The notes beneath the pieces were generated by a model. It saw nothing but the letters and a program-made list of their open reading frames with translations. It ran no database searches and was not told the origin of the DNA. Positions 8,649 through 17,251 of a DNA stretch of 64,000 nucleotides are shown here, in pieces. The position numbers and the translations under genes are program-made. The stretch's first letter is position 1, and each line of letters opens with the position of its first letter. Source of the DNA: Chitinophaga horti (GTDB taxonomy: Bacteria; Bacteroidota; Bacteroidia; Chitinophagales; Chitinophagaceae). Where the stretch lies: positions 2,356,001 through 2,420,000 of the forward strand of contig NZ_CP107006.1 in assembly GCF_022867795.2 (NCBI RefSeq), read 5' to 3'.

Positions 8649-9386
8649 ATGTTCCCCGACCGTACTTTCGGCAATTACTCCAAATCCTTCATCACCGATT
8701 TGCCAGCCGACCTGGAGAGCGAGCAGGCAAGGCACTATCGTGAAACGCTTACCAGGTTCCCCGAGGAAGCAGTGTACATTTATTCCTTCAAGGAGAACCG
8801 TATGGTATATGCCGACGGCTGGGACGAGATACTGGGCTATAAGGACGAAGAGGTGAGCATGATGACTATTGTAAACATTACCTCTCCGGAGTACGCACCA
8901 TTTTCGCATGAGCTGAATGATAAGGCGCTGATGTTTATACAATCCCGCACGGAGGACCTGGAGAAGTACAGCTTCACGATCGAACTGAAGAAGATCCACA
9001 AGCATGGTCATGACGTTCCCCTGATCGTTAAAGTAGGCGTGTTCAGCTCCGAAGGCGGAAAAATGACCGCCATCATCGGACGTTCGCAGGTGAATCGCAG
9101 CCTGAAGTTAGGCAGCGTCATGCGGTATGATGCCTATGGGCCCGATAAGTCGAAATTCGAGGAGGAGCTGAACAAACAGCTGTTCCGCCACTATGCCATC
9201 TCTGGTAAAGAAAAGGAAGCCCTGGCCATGGTAGCCAAAGGCTATTCCCTGAAGGAAATTGCTTACGAGTTCAATGTATCATTGTCGGCTATCGAGAAGC
9301 GCATTTTCCCGATGTACAAACGCTTTGACGTGAAGAACCTGAGCCACCTGGTGAGTTTTGCTTACGATAACCACATTCTTCCTTAG
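8649..9386 (+). CDS. PAS-domain transcriptional regulator with LuxR-type helix-turn-helix
   Basis: A 245-residue regulator. The N-terminal half carries a PAS-like sensor (YIYSFKENRMVYADGWDEILGYKDEEVSMM at about residues 42-72, then FTIELKKIHKHGHDVPLIVKVGVF). The C-terminal 60 residues carry a LuxR/GerE-type DNA-binding helix-turn-helix (EKEALAMVAKGYSLKEIAYEFNVSLSAIEKRI). The combination is common in Bacteroidota. The frame is open upstream to 8550, but the start at 8649 (MFPDRTFGNYSK) gives a sensible N-terminus and the upstream residues look non-coding. No receiver domain or membrane segment is present, so it senses a cytoplasmic signal. Targets are unknown. Confidence 0.85.
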   Translation: MFPDRTFGNYSKSFITDLPADLESEQARHYRETLTRFPEEAVYIYSFKENRMVYADGWDEILGYKDEEVSMMTIVNITSPEYAPFSHELNDKALMFIQSRTEDLEKYSFTIELKKIHKHGHDVPLIVKVGVFSSEGGKMTAIIGRSQVNRSLKLGSVMRYDAYGPDKSKFEEELNKQLFRHYAISGKEKEALAMVAKGYSLKEIAYEFNVSLSAIEKRIFPMYKRFDVKNLSHLVSFAYDNHILP

Positions 9387-9488
9387 CGGAGTGCTGGTGA
9401 ATTTTGCTTATGACACCCTGGCGGAACGTTGGTGACTGGTATCAGGGGAATAATTGATCCCTCGGACTTACGTCAACCTTCCCGGATA

Positions 9489-10556
9489 TTAGTCAGAGAG
9501 GTTGACGGACAGGATATGTGACTTGTCGACCCCGATTTTCTCCAGCATATGTTCCCAACGCTCCTCGTCCTTTTCCTGTGGCACGTTATTTCCCAGCACC
9601 CATATCACGTTCCTGGACTTCAACGCCAGGCGATTGGCTTCGTTGTGCGTGAAGGTATCCAGCATACGCAAAAAAGCTTTGGGGCTGATCAGGTCGGGTT
9701 CGATCGGGCTGCCGGGATTAATATCATCAATGACCAGCAGCGAGGAATTACGCCAGTTCCAGAGCTCTTCCAGGTTAACGGCAGGCTGGTCGAAGAACAG
9801 GCAGTATAACTTCATGGCGGTCAGGTAAGTGGCTGAATGGCGGCGGATCGACATTTCGGTAGCGATACCCACGCTGAGCGTCGTTTTGCCGGAGCCTTTC
9901 GCGCCAAATACCAGCAGGTGTTTCCCCTCCCCGTCATGCTCCATGAATTGCTCTACGGCCTTGCGGTTGTTTTCCGAAATGTCCATTTCCCACTGGCTCA
10001 GCCTGAACTGGAAAGGATATTGCGGTACCTGCAAATACATCTTCGTCATATACCAATAGCGGCAAGGGTAAATCAATAATGCCAGCAGTACCAGCAGTAT
10101 GATCAGGCCATTGGTGGTGTAGGCGCAGCAAAGGCTGGCCGCGAAGGCTCCAAAGCTGAAAAAGATAATGTCGGTCGTGGTATCAAAGGCGATGTTGCCC
10201 CACTGCGGCGGGAATGTATACCTGCTGCCTTTAGGCAGGAACATCCGTTTATTATTAGACGGCTTCTTCAACAGCAGCGGCCCCAGGAAGTTATACGCCT
10301 CAAAAATGATCCATATGGATGCGATGATGCCGGCAGACCACAATGCAGCGGTTTCCTTTTCCATTTTTTTGCTAAGGAAAAGGAACAGCAGGATGGTTGG
10401 AATGAAGCCTAAAGACAAGTGCCCAAGCTGATTGGCTAGCCAGGAATAAGTGAGTGTTACACCCCGGTAAGAATCCTTCCCGATAAGGTCGGCTTTCAGT
10501 TGTTTGAGCACGGCTTTGCGTGGAATGGTCACGCGGGCAACGGAACTTGTTTCCAT
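9489..10556 (-). CDS. Membrane-anchored P-loop ATPase, function unknown
   Basis: A 355-residue protein with an unusual architecture. About four hydrophobic helices occupy the N-terminal half (near 47-62, 70-96, 128-147 and 148-170). A cytoplasmic P-loop NTPase domain follows: Walker A GAKGSGKT (about 218-225), Walker B SLLVIDDI (about 272-279) and a sensor-like WVLGNN strand near 319-324. The ATPase part resembles the AAA+ DnaA/IstB-like ATP-binding core in spacing, but the protein lacks DNA-binding modules. The gene stands alone between a PAS-LuxR regulator and a CoA-transferase gene, so context gives no function. I do not recognise a named family. Confidence 0.75.
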   Translation of the reverse strand: METSSVARVTIPRKAVLKQLKADLIGKDSYRGVTLTYSWLANQLGHLSLGFIPTILLFLFLSKKMEKETAALWSAGIIASIWIIFEAYNFLGPLLLKKPSNNKRMFLPKGSRYTFPPQWGNIAFDTTTDIIFFSFGAFAASLCCAYTTNGLIILLVLLALLIYPCRYWYMTKMYLQVPQYPFQFRLSQWEMDISENNRKAVEQFMEHDGEGKHLLVFGAKGSGKTTLSVGIATEMSIRRHSATYLTAMKLYCLFFDQPAVNLEELWNWRNSSLLVIDDINPGSPIEPDLISPKAFLRMLDTFTHNEANRLALKSRNVIWVLGNNVPQEKDEERWEHMLEKIGVDKSHILSVNLSD

Positions 10557-10762
10557 TGAACAAAGATGGATTGAGGTTTACGAAATACAGTTACGGCGTC
10601 AGTTTGGCCGCGATAAATATAGAAATATTTTCAGACTTCTTACGGAAGGCTATCGCGGTTAACCGGTGTAATGTATTCGTTACCCTTTCGTTCCATGGCA
10701 ATGAGCGCCGCTTGTCATCGCCCCTTGTTCATCGTTTTACATGACAGCGCTTCAACCGCGAT

Positions 10763-12250
10763 CTACCCTTTCATCGTTCCCCGTTCCCGCAGCCTTACGT
10801 GCCAGCTGAACGCCTCCTCGAGCAGGTGCGGTGTTTGGCCGCCCCGTTGTGCGCACGCACGGTCAAAATAATCCTGCAAGGCATCGCGGTAGTAAGGATG
10901 CGCACAGTTTGCAATGATCACTTTCGCCCGCTCCCTTGGTGCCAGGCCACGAAGATCGGCCAATCCCACATCGGTCACCAGTATATCTACATCATGCTCA
11001 TTATGATCCACGTGCGACACCATGGGCAATACGTGAGAGATCGTATCATTCTTAGACGCTGCCTGTGTTACAAAGATGCTCAGGTACGCATTACGGGCAA
11101 AGTCACCAGAGCCGCCGATGCCGTTCATAATGTGGGTACCGCCGATATGGGTAGAGTTCACGTTGCCGTACATATCGAACTCTATCGCCGTATTGATGGC
11201 GATCACCCCTAAACGACGGATCACACCGGGTGCGTTACTGATGTTCTGCGGGCGCAGCACGATCTTCTCCCGGTAATGATCGAGGTTGTTCACTACGCGA
11301 TCGTAACACTCGGCAGACACCGTAATAGAAGAGCCCGAGGCGAAGCGCAGTTTACCGGCATCGATCAGGTCAAAGGTGCTGTCCTGCAGCACTTCAGAGT
11401 ACATCGTGAGATCTGCGAAATGGCCTTTCCGGAAACCATTCAGTACCGCATTAGCAACTTTACCAATGCCTGCCTGTACAGGCAGCAAGGAGTTCGTGAG
11501 CCTGCCGGCAGCTACCTCGGCTTCAAAGAACTTGATGAGGTGACCGGCAATCGCCTCGGTTTTAGCATCCGGCGGTACAATGTCGGCCGGACTGTCCTGC
11601 ACGGCCGTATATACAATGGCTGCTACCTTATCTGGCTGGATCTTGATGGTAGTGGTGCCTACCCGGGCATCCGGCACGTTCACCGGGATGCTGTTACGGT
11701 GCGGATAGTCGTCAGGAACGAAGATATCATGTATGCCCTGTATAGACTCCGGCACCACGGTATTGATCTCGATGATCAGCTTTTTTGCCATCAGCGCGAA
11801 GGATGCAGAGTTGCCTACAGAAGTTGTCGGTACGATACTCCCATCTTCTGTGATGAGGGCCGCTTCGATCACGGCGATGTCCAGTTGCGGGATATAATGG
11901 TTGTGTAACAGCTCTACGGATTCGCTGAGGTGTTGGTCGATAAACAGCACCTCACCGTTGTTGATATGTTTGCGCAGCACGGGGTCTGCCTGAAATGGCA
12001 TCCGTTTGTGTAAGCCATGAGCATTTGCTAAGCGGGCGTCAGTATCCTGCCCCAGCGATGCGCCGGTAATCAATGTTATTTTAATATCTTCCTTCGCAGC
12101 CCGGTCGGCCAGGGCCGCCAGTACAGCTTTACTGTCGCCTGATTTAGTGAAACCGCTCGCTCCTACCACCATTCCGTTCGTAAATAAAGCGGCCGCCTGT
12201 GCTGCGTCCATCACCTTATGCGCTAATCCCGTTGCTTTGATCCTGCTCAT
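10763..12250 (-). CDS. Acetyl-CoA hydrolase / succinate:acetate CoA-transferase family
   Basis: A 495-residue class I CoA-transferase related to Ach1, Cat1 and AarC. Visible landmarks are the N-terminal VVGASGFTKSGDSKAV glycine loop, the catalytic glutamate in MYSEVLQD (Glu286, equivalent to the glutamyl-CoA-forming residue of AarC), and the GGSGDFARNA glycine-rich segment, which contacts CoA. The enzyme would move CoA between acetate and another acid such as succinate, or hydrolyse acetyl-CoA. Sequence alone cannot choose between the two. The length is complete and the start at 12250 is well placed behind a -7 promoter-like box. Confidence 0.92.
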   Translation of the reverse strand: MSRIKATGLAHKVMDAAQAAALFTNGMVVGASGFTKSGDSKAVLAALADRAAKEDIKITLITGASLGQDTDARLANAHGLHKRMPFQADPVLRKHINNGEVLFIDQHLSESVELLHNHYIPQLDIAVIEAALITEDGSIVPTTSVGNSASFALMAKKLIIEINTVVPESIQGIHDIFVPDDYPHRNSIPVNVPDARVGTTTIKIQPDKVAAIVYTAVQDSPADIVPPDAKTEAIAGHLIKFFEAEVAAGRLTNSLLPVQAGIGKVANAVLNGFRKGHFADLTMYSEVLQDSTFDLIDAGKLRFASGSSITVSAECYDRVVNNLDHYREKIVLRPQNISNAPGVIRRLGVIAINTAIEFDMYGNVNSTHIGGTHIMNGIGGSGDFARNAYLSIFVTQAASKNDTISHVLPMVSHVDHNEHDVDILVTDVGLADLRGLAPRERAKVIIANCAHPYYRDALQDYFDRACAQRGGQTPHLLEEAFSWHVRLRERGTMKG

Positions 12251-12272
12251 GGCATTGTGTTTTTAGTCGTAG

Positions 12273-12280
12273 CAAAATTA
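12273..12280 (-). promoter_or_regulatory. Putative -7 promoter box
   Basis: The + strand reads CAAAATTA, so the minus strand has TAATTTTG, a perfect match to the Bacteroidota TAnnTTTG -7 element, 23 bases upstream of the CoA-transferase start codon. No convincing TTG -33 box is seen at the right distance. Confidence 0.4.
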
Positions 12281-12480
12281 CGCCTGGCCATGTTCGCGGG
12301 AAATGATAAAAGTCAGGCTTTACGCCCCACGTATTCATCGTCCAACATGAGCAGGATCATGCCTGCTCGTCATCGACGAACACCGCGCAGTTCCAACAGC
12401 AAACATCCAATTGATTACACGCCGTCAAGCGCCAGCGTGCAGCTTCAACAGCAAATACGAAAGGGAGCACTTCCCGCACA

Positions 12481-13911
12481 TCAATGATGCGTATAACACA
12501 ACAGCACTCCCGCCATGATGTGCCGAGCCCTGCCTACATCGGCCATGTCGCCCTGCAATAGGTTCTGTTCGGTCGGATTGTCGTAGTTCACCGCCTGCCT
12601 GTACTTGTTGTTCATTCCGTAGCTCAACACCACACCCGCCCGGATGTTCGACTTTTTCACCCACCGGTTAGCGCCGAACTGCAGATGGAAGTTATTCCAC
12701 ATCGCGGTATATGGCGGAATGCCCGAATCGTCTTTGAACAGCGCGGCATCATAAAAGGAGAAATCTGTGCGGGCGCTTACATACCCCGTCATCTTAGCCT
12801 GTACCGGAAAACTCATGCCCACGGACACATTCGTGACACCTTTGCGGGCATCCTTCAACCGCAGCAGGTCACGGGTAAACAGGTTACTGGTGCCTGTATC
12901 CGGACGAATAAAGTACTCATCCCGCGGTGTGATGATGTTATACTCGCGCACCCGGCCGAAGTACTCTGCCGACACATACAGTTGTTTGCCAGACAACTCC
13001 ACCAGGTACCCCGCCGCTATACTGAACGGGGTTTTCCAGCGAACGGGCAGTTTCTCCTGGCGGGTATTGGCCATGAAGCCTAACGGACTATCGGGTGTAG
13101 TCAACACGAGATTCTGCACCAGGTTATCACTCACCAGCGTACCATTTCCGCCCAGGTGGAGCAACGGCAGGTTGACGGTCAGGCCAAGGTGGTGTGCACC
13201 GTTGTCGTAGGCCACACCCGGACGAAACTTTAACCCGTAGTGCCGGTAATCCACTACGTAACTGGCATCAGCCGTCACCAGGTCAAAGTTCACCACACCG
13301 GGATTTACGAACGCCCTGCCTACATAGTCCTGGCTATAACGTTGTGCATATACGTTGGCTCCCACCGTAAGGCCGGCAGACCAACGTTCGCCCAGCTTGA
13401 ATCCTGTCGCAAGCTGCGCGCGTGTTTCACTGGCGCGGTTCTCTTCTACGAACTGGCCCACAAAAAACTCCGTACCCGGACTATACTCTTCCTCCAACAC
13501 CTGGAACTTATCGTCCCGGCGCTGTGAGGCCACATAACGGATACCGGGCGTATGAATTAGCGCCCAGACGATCGACAGTTTCAGCGGTTTAAGGTATCGT
13601 CCGCCTGCGAGCATATTAGGCACAGACGCATTGCTCCGGGACTTTAGCCCCAGCCCTTTACCCGCTCCATCTTTAATATGAATTAACTGAGTTTGATAGA
13701 GCACGGCGTTTACTGATATCCCACTGATCCGCTCCCCCGCCAGCAGCGCGGGGTTATAGTAATACACTCCACTATCTCCCGTGGCAGCGATCACCGCACC
13801 GGGCGTAAGAAAACCTCCGGGACCATACTGACTATTCCAGTAATGCGTATCCTGTGCAAGGGTACAAACACTGTAAAGACTGCAAACAAGGAGTAGATAG
13901 ATTCTCGCCAT
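12481..13911 (-). CDS. Outer-membrane beta-barrel protein (OmpP1/FadL- or PorV-like)
   Basis: A 476-residue exported protein. The start at 13911 gives a Sec signal peptide (MARIYLLLVCSLYSVCTLAQ) with cleavage after the Ala-Gln region; the longer frame to 13962 adds only 17 unlikely residues. The mature N-terminus (YGPGGFLTPGAVIAATGDSGVYYYNPALLAGERISGISVNA) matches the plug and first strands of the FadL/OmpP1/PorV barrel group, which have a 'NPA' motif. The remainder is a series of alternating amphipathic strands. A transport or outer-membrane scaffold role is plausible. A good promoter lies just upstream. The exact family is an inference from the N-terminal pattern. Confidence 0.75.
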   Translation of the reverse strand: MARIYLLLVCSLYSVCTLAQDTHYWNSQYGPGGFLTPGAVIAATGDSGVYYYNPALLAGERISGISVNAVLYQTQLIHIKDGAGKGLGLKSRSNASVPNMLAGGRYLKPLKLSIVWALIHTPGIRYVASQRRDDKFQVLEEEYSPGTEFFVGQFVEENRASETRAQLATGFKLGERWSAGLTVGANVYAQRYSQDYVGRAFVNPGVVNFDLVTADASYVVDYRHYGLKFRPGVAYDNGAHHLGLTVNLPLLHLGGNGTLVSDNLVQNLVLTTPDSPLGFMANTRQEKLPVRWKTPFSIAAGYLVELSGKQLYVSAEYFGRVREYNIITPRDEYFIRPDTGTSNLFTRDLLRLKDARKGVTNVSVGMSFPVQAKMTGYVSARTDFSFYDAALFKDDSGIPPYTAMWNNFHLQFGANRWVKKSNIRAGVVLSYGMNNKYRQAVNYDNPTEQNLLQGDMADVGRARHIMAGVLLCYTHH

Positions 13912-13932
13912 TATACACTTTTGGGAACAGTT

Positions 13933-13962
13933 CAAAAGTAGCGAGTTAATGTGAAGAAGCAA
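13933..13962 (-). promoter_or_regulatory. Bacteroidota-type promoter for the outer-membrane protein gene
   Basis: On the minus strand a TACTTTTG -7 box (13940-13933) is preceded by a TTG -33 box (13962-13960) with a 19-base spacer. It ends about 22 bases upstream of the ATG at 13911. Both boxes fit the TTTG / TAnnTTTG primary sigma consensus of Bacteroidota. Confidence 0.6.
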
Positions 13963-14008
13963 GATTTTTGGGCTGAGAATTTCTTAATTAAAACTAACAG
14001 TTTCTCCG

Positions 14009-14722
14009 TTATACTTTACGTTTAGGCGAAATCAACTGCTGCACCGCTTCGCGGTACGAAGCGCCCACAGGCACGTCCTTATCTCCCAGGCGCATGTAAT
14101 TGCCTTCGACGAATACGATGCGGTCTTTCGCAATAATATAGCTCTTATGCACCCTCAGAAAGTGGGATGCGGGCAATTGTTCCTGCAAACTTTTCAGCGT
14201 ATCGTTCACCAGGTACGCCGCCTGTACGGTCACTACCCGTGCATAATCGTCCAGCGCCTCTATGTATAATATATCCTCCAGGTTTACCCGGTACACTTTT
14301 TTATCCGCCCTGATAAATATCGCCGGGGGCAACGCATCTGCGGGCTTCACCTGGCGCGTATCGAGCCGCTCTATCGCCTTATTCACCGCTTTCAGGAAGC
14401 GCTCGAAGGAGAAGGGCTTCAGCAGGTAGTCGGCGGCATTCAGCTCAAAGCCTTCCACGGCATATTCGGGATACGCGGTCGTGAACACGATGCAGGGCGG
14501 CTGCACCAGGCCTTTCAGGAAACTGATGCCCGATAAACGCGGCAGGTTAATGTCGAGAAACACGAGGGGCACAGGATCCAGCAATAGCTGGCGCTGGGCT
14601 TCCAGGGCGTCGTTGCAAACGGCTGATAGTTCCAGGCTTGGATGTTCGGCGATGTACTGCTCCAGCACCTGCCTGGCCAGCGGCTCGTCTTCCACGATCA
14701 TACATTTGTAAACCAGTTTCAT
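14009..14722 (-). CDS. LytTR-family response regulator
   Basis: A 237-residue response regulator. The receiver domain (residues 1-120) has the acidic pair MIVEDE, the phosphoacceptor Asp57 in VFLDINLP and the conserved Lys in LLKPF. The C-terminal LytTR DNA-binding domain (about 140-235) shows KVYRVNLEDILYIEALDDYARVVT and the final HFLRVHKSYII motif. LytTR regulators bind pairs of short direct repeats. Its start overlaps the stop of the histidine kinase gene by four bases, so the pair is translationally coupled and is expected to work together. Confidence 0.95.
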   Translation of the reverse strand: MKLVYKCMIVEDEPLARQVLEQYIAEHPSLELSAVCNDALEAQRQLLLDPVPLVFLDINLPRLSGISFLKGLVQPPCIVFTTAYPEYAVEGFELNAADYLLKPFSFERFLKAVNKAIERLDTRQVKPADALPPAIFIRADKKVYRVNLEDILYIEALDDYARVVTVQAAYLVNDTLKSLQEQLPASHFLRVHKSYIIAKDRIVFVEGNYMRLGDKDVPVGASYREAVQQLISPKRKV

Positions 14723-15756
14723 AGCGTAATATCGAGTGTAACTACAAAGTTATTGTCTTTTGACGTGATGTGCAGCGCATGCCGCTGCGGGTAGAGTAAT
14801 TCCAGCCGCCGGCGCACGTTCTGTAAGCCGAGGCCGCGATAGGTTTCGGGTTCTATGTTATCGACCTGGCCTAAGGTGTTGGTTAGTACGAAATGCAGTC
14901 GCGCTGGCGCGACATCCAGTACGGCAGAGATTTCCACGCTGCCGGTATTTCCCTTGGCGCCATGCTTGAAGGCGTTCTCTACGAAGGTGATCAGCAGCAT
15001 TGGGGGCACGACCGATTCATCAATCTCACCGTTCACCGTTGCGTGCACATCCAGGTCCGCACCTGAACGCAATTGTTGTAGCGCAATGTATCCCCGTACC
15101 ATCTCCCACTCTTTGGCCAATGGTACCAGTTCCTCCCGGGTATCATACAAAAAGTAACGCATCAGGTCAGAAAGCTGCAACACGGTATCGGGCAAACGAG
15201 GATCGCTTTGTAGCGACATGGCATAAATACCGTTCAGGGTATTGAACAGGAAATGCGGATTTAACTGTGATTTCAAAGCCTTCAGTTCTACCTGCACTTT
15301 TTCCTTTTCTGCCGCAAGCAGCTGATGTTGTAACTCGTTGGCCCGCGACCAGGACTTGGAAAAGCGTAGCAATGTACTAAGGCTGATGTACACGACGAAA
15401 AAAAGGACCACCTCCCACAGCGAGAAATAAGAGATAAAAAAGTAATCCGGGAACAAGGTGGCAGACCAATCCTGAAAAAAGCGGTCATTCAGCCAGGCGG
15501 AAGCGGCCACCAGGATTACCAGTAGCAACGCATACACCCACCAGCGACGCCGCTCAGTCAACAGGGGCAGCAGCCAGTACAGATGCAGGTATACGGCAGG
15601 CGCCAGCGTTAATTGGAACAACGCAGCATAGATGTAATCAATCTTTACGGCGGAATTGCCCGACTTAAAAACCTGTACGAACACGAAGTACGTACAGGTC
15701 CAGAAAGCCAGGTGTTGTATCCACCTGAATACAGGATGAGAGAACAGCGCGTGCAT
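14719..15756 (-). CDS. LytS-type sensor histidine kinase
   Basis: A 345-residue membrane kinase of the His_kinase/HATPase (LytS/YehU) type. Four transmembrane helices fill residues 12-132. They are followed by a coiled-coil linker (ANELQHQLLAAEKEKVQVELKALKSQ), the phosphoacceptor motif LNPHFLFNTLNGIYAM with His168, and the ATPase N-box (LLITFVENAFKHG) and G-box (GLGLQNVRRRLEL). There is no extracellular sensor domain, so the signal is probably sensed within the membrane. It overlaps the LytTR regulator gene by four bases. The two lipoprotein genes upstream are separated by only two bases and may belong to the same transcript. Confidence 0.95.
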   Translation of the reverse strand: MHALFSHPVFRWIQHLAFWTCTYFVFVQVFKSGNSAVKIDYIYAALFQLTLAPAVYLHLYWLLPLLTERRRWWVYALLLVILVAASAWLNDRFFQDWSATLFPDYFFISYFSLWEVVLFFVVYISLSTLLRFSKSWSRANELQHQLLAAEKEKVQVELKALKSQLNPHFLFNTLNGIYAMSLQSDPRLPDTVLQLSDLMRYFLYDTREELVPLAKEWEMVRGYIALQQLRSGADLDVHATVNGEIDESVVPPMLLITFVENAFKHGAKGNTGSVEISAVLDVAPARLHFVLTNTLGQVDNIEPETYRGLGLQNVRRRLELLYPQRHALHITSKDNNFVVTLDITL

Positions 15757-15758
15757 AA

Positions 15759-16433
15759 TCAGCTTTTCCGGTTTAAGATAATCGGTTCTTCCTGGTAAAT
15801 GCGCTTGTCACGGCCATATTTCGCAAGGAACTGCTGTAGTTCGTTACTGGATGCGGTGACAAGGAAAGAGCCATACAAAGCATCGGATTCATGTTTCAGG
15901 CGGAGATTACCTGCCGCAAGTTGCGATTTAATATACTCGCCGTTAAAGAACGATACGGCCAGCTCGTTCGGGTTCTTCCATGCGATTTTCGCCATGGTGT
16001 GGGTGTTCATATAACCCAGCGACGGCATATAACCATTTGCTTCGTCCTTCGATTTGATGCCCGCCGCGAACAGGTCGCCATAGAGCTCGCCGTTTATTTT
16101 GATGAGCCTTAGGAGTGCCAGGTACTCACGTCCCTGTTTTGACCAGGAGAGTACGTAGGAACCATCTGTCAGTAACGAGTCTGAATGCCTGTCATCTTCT
16201 TCAGATGGCAGGTCGAGGGTGATGCGGGCAGTCATACCTTGCCCAAGTTCCTGTTGCCCCGGGCTGTTCTTTAACCGTGTGATGGTGAAAGCGCCTTCAG
16301 GACTGCTCCAGCGGCCGGCGAGGCGATCGTCGGTGGTAATTTGGTCGGCGGTAACGAGGGGCTGCAGACTGGTAAGGCAAGAAGAGCATGTCAGTGTAAA
16401 GCATGCGCATAAAACGCTGATGATTTTTTTCAT
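15759..16433 (-). CDS. Hypothetical lipoprotein, paralogue of the next gene
   Basis: A 224-residue lipoprotein (MKKIISVLCACFTLTCSSC, lipid Cys at 19). It begins with the segment CLTSLQPLVTADQITTDDRLAGRWSSPEG and ends with LVTASSNELQQFLAKYGRDKRIYQEE. The gene immediately upstream encodes CLTSLHPAF...DQRLLGTWKMPDD and LLTASTNELQQYILKYGD at the same places, so the two are clearly tandem paralogues. The stop lies two bases before the kinase gene start, so it may be co-transcribed with the two-component system. The function is not known; being an envelope lipoprotein it could supply or respond to the sensed signal, which is speculation. Confidence 0.8.
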   Translation of the reverse strand: MKKIISVLCACFTLTCSSCLTSLQPLVTADQITTDDRLAGRWSSPEGAFTITRLKNSPGQQELGQGMTARITLDLPSEEDDRHSDSLLTDGSYVLSWSKQGREYLALLRLIKINGELYGDLFAAGIKSKDEANGYMPSLGYMNTHTMAKIAWKNPNELAVSFFNGEYIKSQLAAGNLRLKHESDALYGSFLVTASSNELQQFLAKYGRDKRIYQEEPIILNRKS

Positions 16434-16440
16434 GGCGGGG

Positions 16441-17058
16441 TTAGTTTAAACGTTTGTAATGACCGCTTTCTTCGAATGCGTCGGCTACATCGCCATACTT
16501 CAGGATGTATTGCTGTAATTCGTTGGTGGACGCCGTAAGCAATATAGCCCCATTGTTCCGCTGCAACTCGTGCGCGATACGCAGTTTGTTCTTTTCGATC
16601 AGTTTGGCCAGGAACTCGGCTTTCAGCTGGCTCATGTCCATTTGTGCGCCCGTGATCTTAATCTTAAAAAGAATGTGCGACGGCACGTGGTGTTGCATGA
16701 AGAACGGGTCCAGTGTGCTTTGTTGAGCAGTAAGGCGGGGATAGAAGTCCATGTAGGTGTTGTTGCCCAGTTTGAACAGGAATACCAGAAAACGGCTCGT
16801 GCCATCGTCGTCCTTAACCGACACGTCATACCCTTTCGCGGAAAGCTTCCGGAGTTCCTCGGGCAGGCCTTCTACCGTAGACGCATTAGCGACGGAGAAG
16901 GTCAGTACGTCCTTGTCATCCGGCATCTTCCAGGTGCCGAGCAGGCGCTGATCGAAGAATACGTCGCCGGCTTTAAACGCCGGGTGTAAGCTGGTAAGGC
17001 AACCGCTGAAACACACTATCAGCAAGGCCAGGGAACTTAAAACGAGTGTCTTTTTCAT
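16441..17058 (-). CDS. Hypothetical lipoprotein, paralogue of the downstream gene
   Basis: A 205-residue lipoprotein. The start at 17058 gives MKKTLVLSSLALLIVCFSGC with lipid Cys at 20; the frame continues to 17148, but those residues spoil the signal peptide. It shares the CLTSLxPxF N-terminal segment, the LGTW/LAGRW motif and the C-terminal LTASTNELQQYILKYGD segment with the next gene seven bases downstream. It is probably the first gene of a four-gene transcript ending with the LytTR regulator, because a -7 box lies just upstream. Function unknown. Confidence 0.8.
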   Translation of the reverse strand: MKKTLVLSSLALLIVCFSGCLTSLHPAFKAGDVFFDQRLLGTWKMPDDKDVLTFSVANASTVEGLPEELRKLSAKGYDVSVKDDDGTSRFLVFLFKLGNNTYMDFYPRLTAQQSTLDPFFMQHHVPSHILFKIKITGAQMDMSQLKAEFLAKLIEKNKLRIAHELQRNNGAILLTASTNELQQYILKYGDVADAFEESGHYKRLN

Positions 17059-17076
17059 ACTCAAATATTTATACCC

Positions 17077-17084
17077 CAAAGCTA
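17077..17084 (-). promoter_or_regulatory. Putative -7 promoter box of the lipoprotein/two-component operon
   Basis: The minus strand reads TAGCTTTG, a perfect TAnnTTTG element 19 bases upstream of the ATG at 17058. No clear -33 box is visible. If used, it would drive the two lipoproteins and the kinase/regulator pair together. Confidence 0.4.
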
Positions 17085-17251
17085 CCAGGCATGCCGGGCG
17101 GCATGAAATATATTCGGTAAACATAGTGTTTTGACCGGTGAAGTGCATGTAGGTTTTTCCGCATTGCGTAAATTTTATTCCGGATGCGCTATGCCTGTTA
17201 AGGCAGACTGTGCTTCTTTTGCAGCGTCAATCTATAAACAACCGTTATTAT

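Noticed and set aside
12257..12487. 76-residue + strand ORF
   Set aside because: Basic, low-complexity composition, overlaps the end of the outer-membrane protein gene, no start context.
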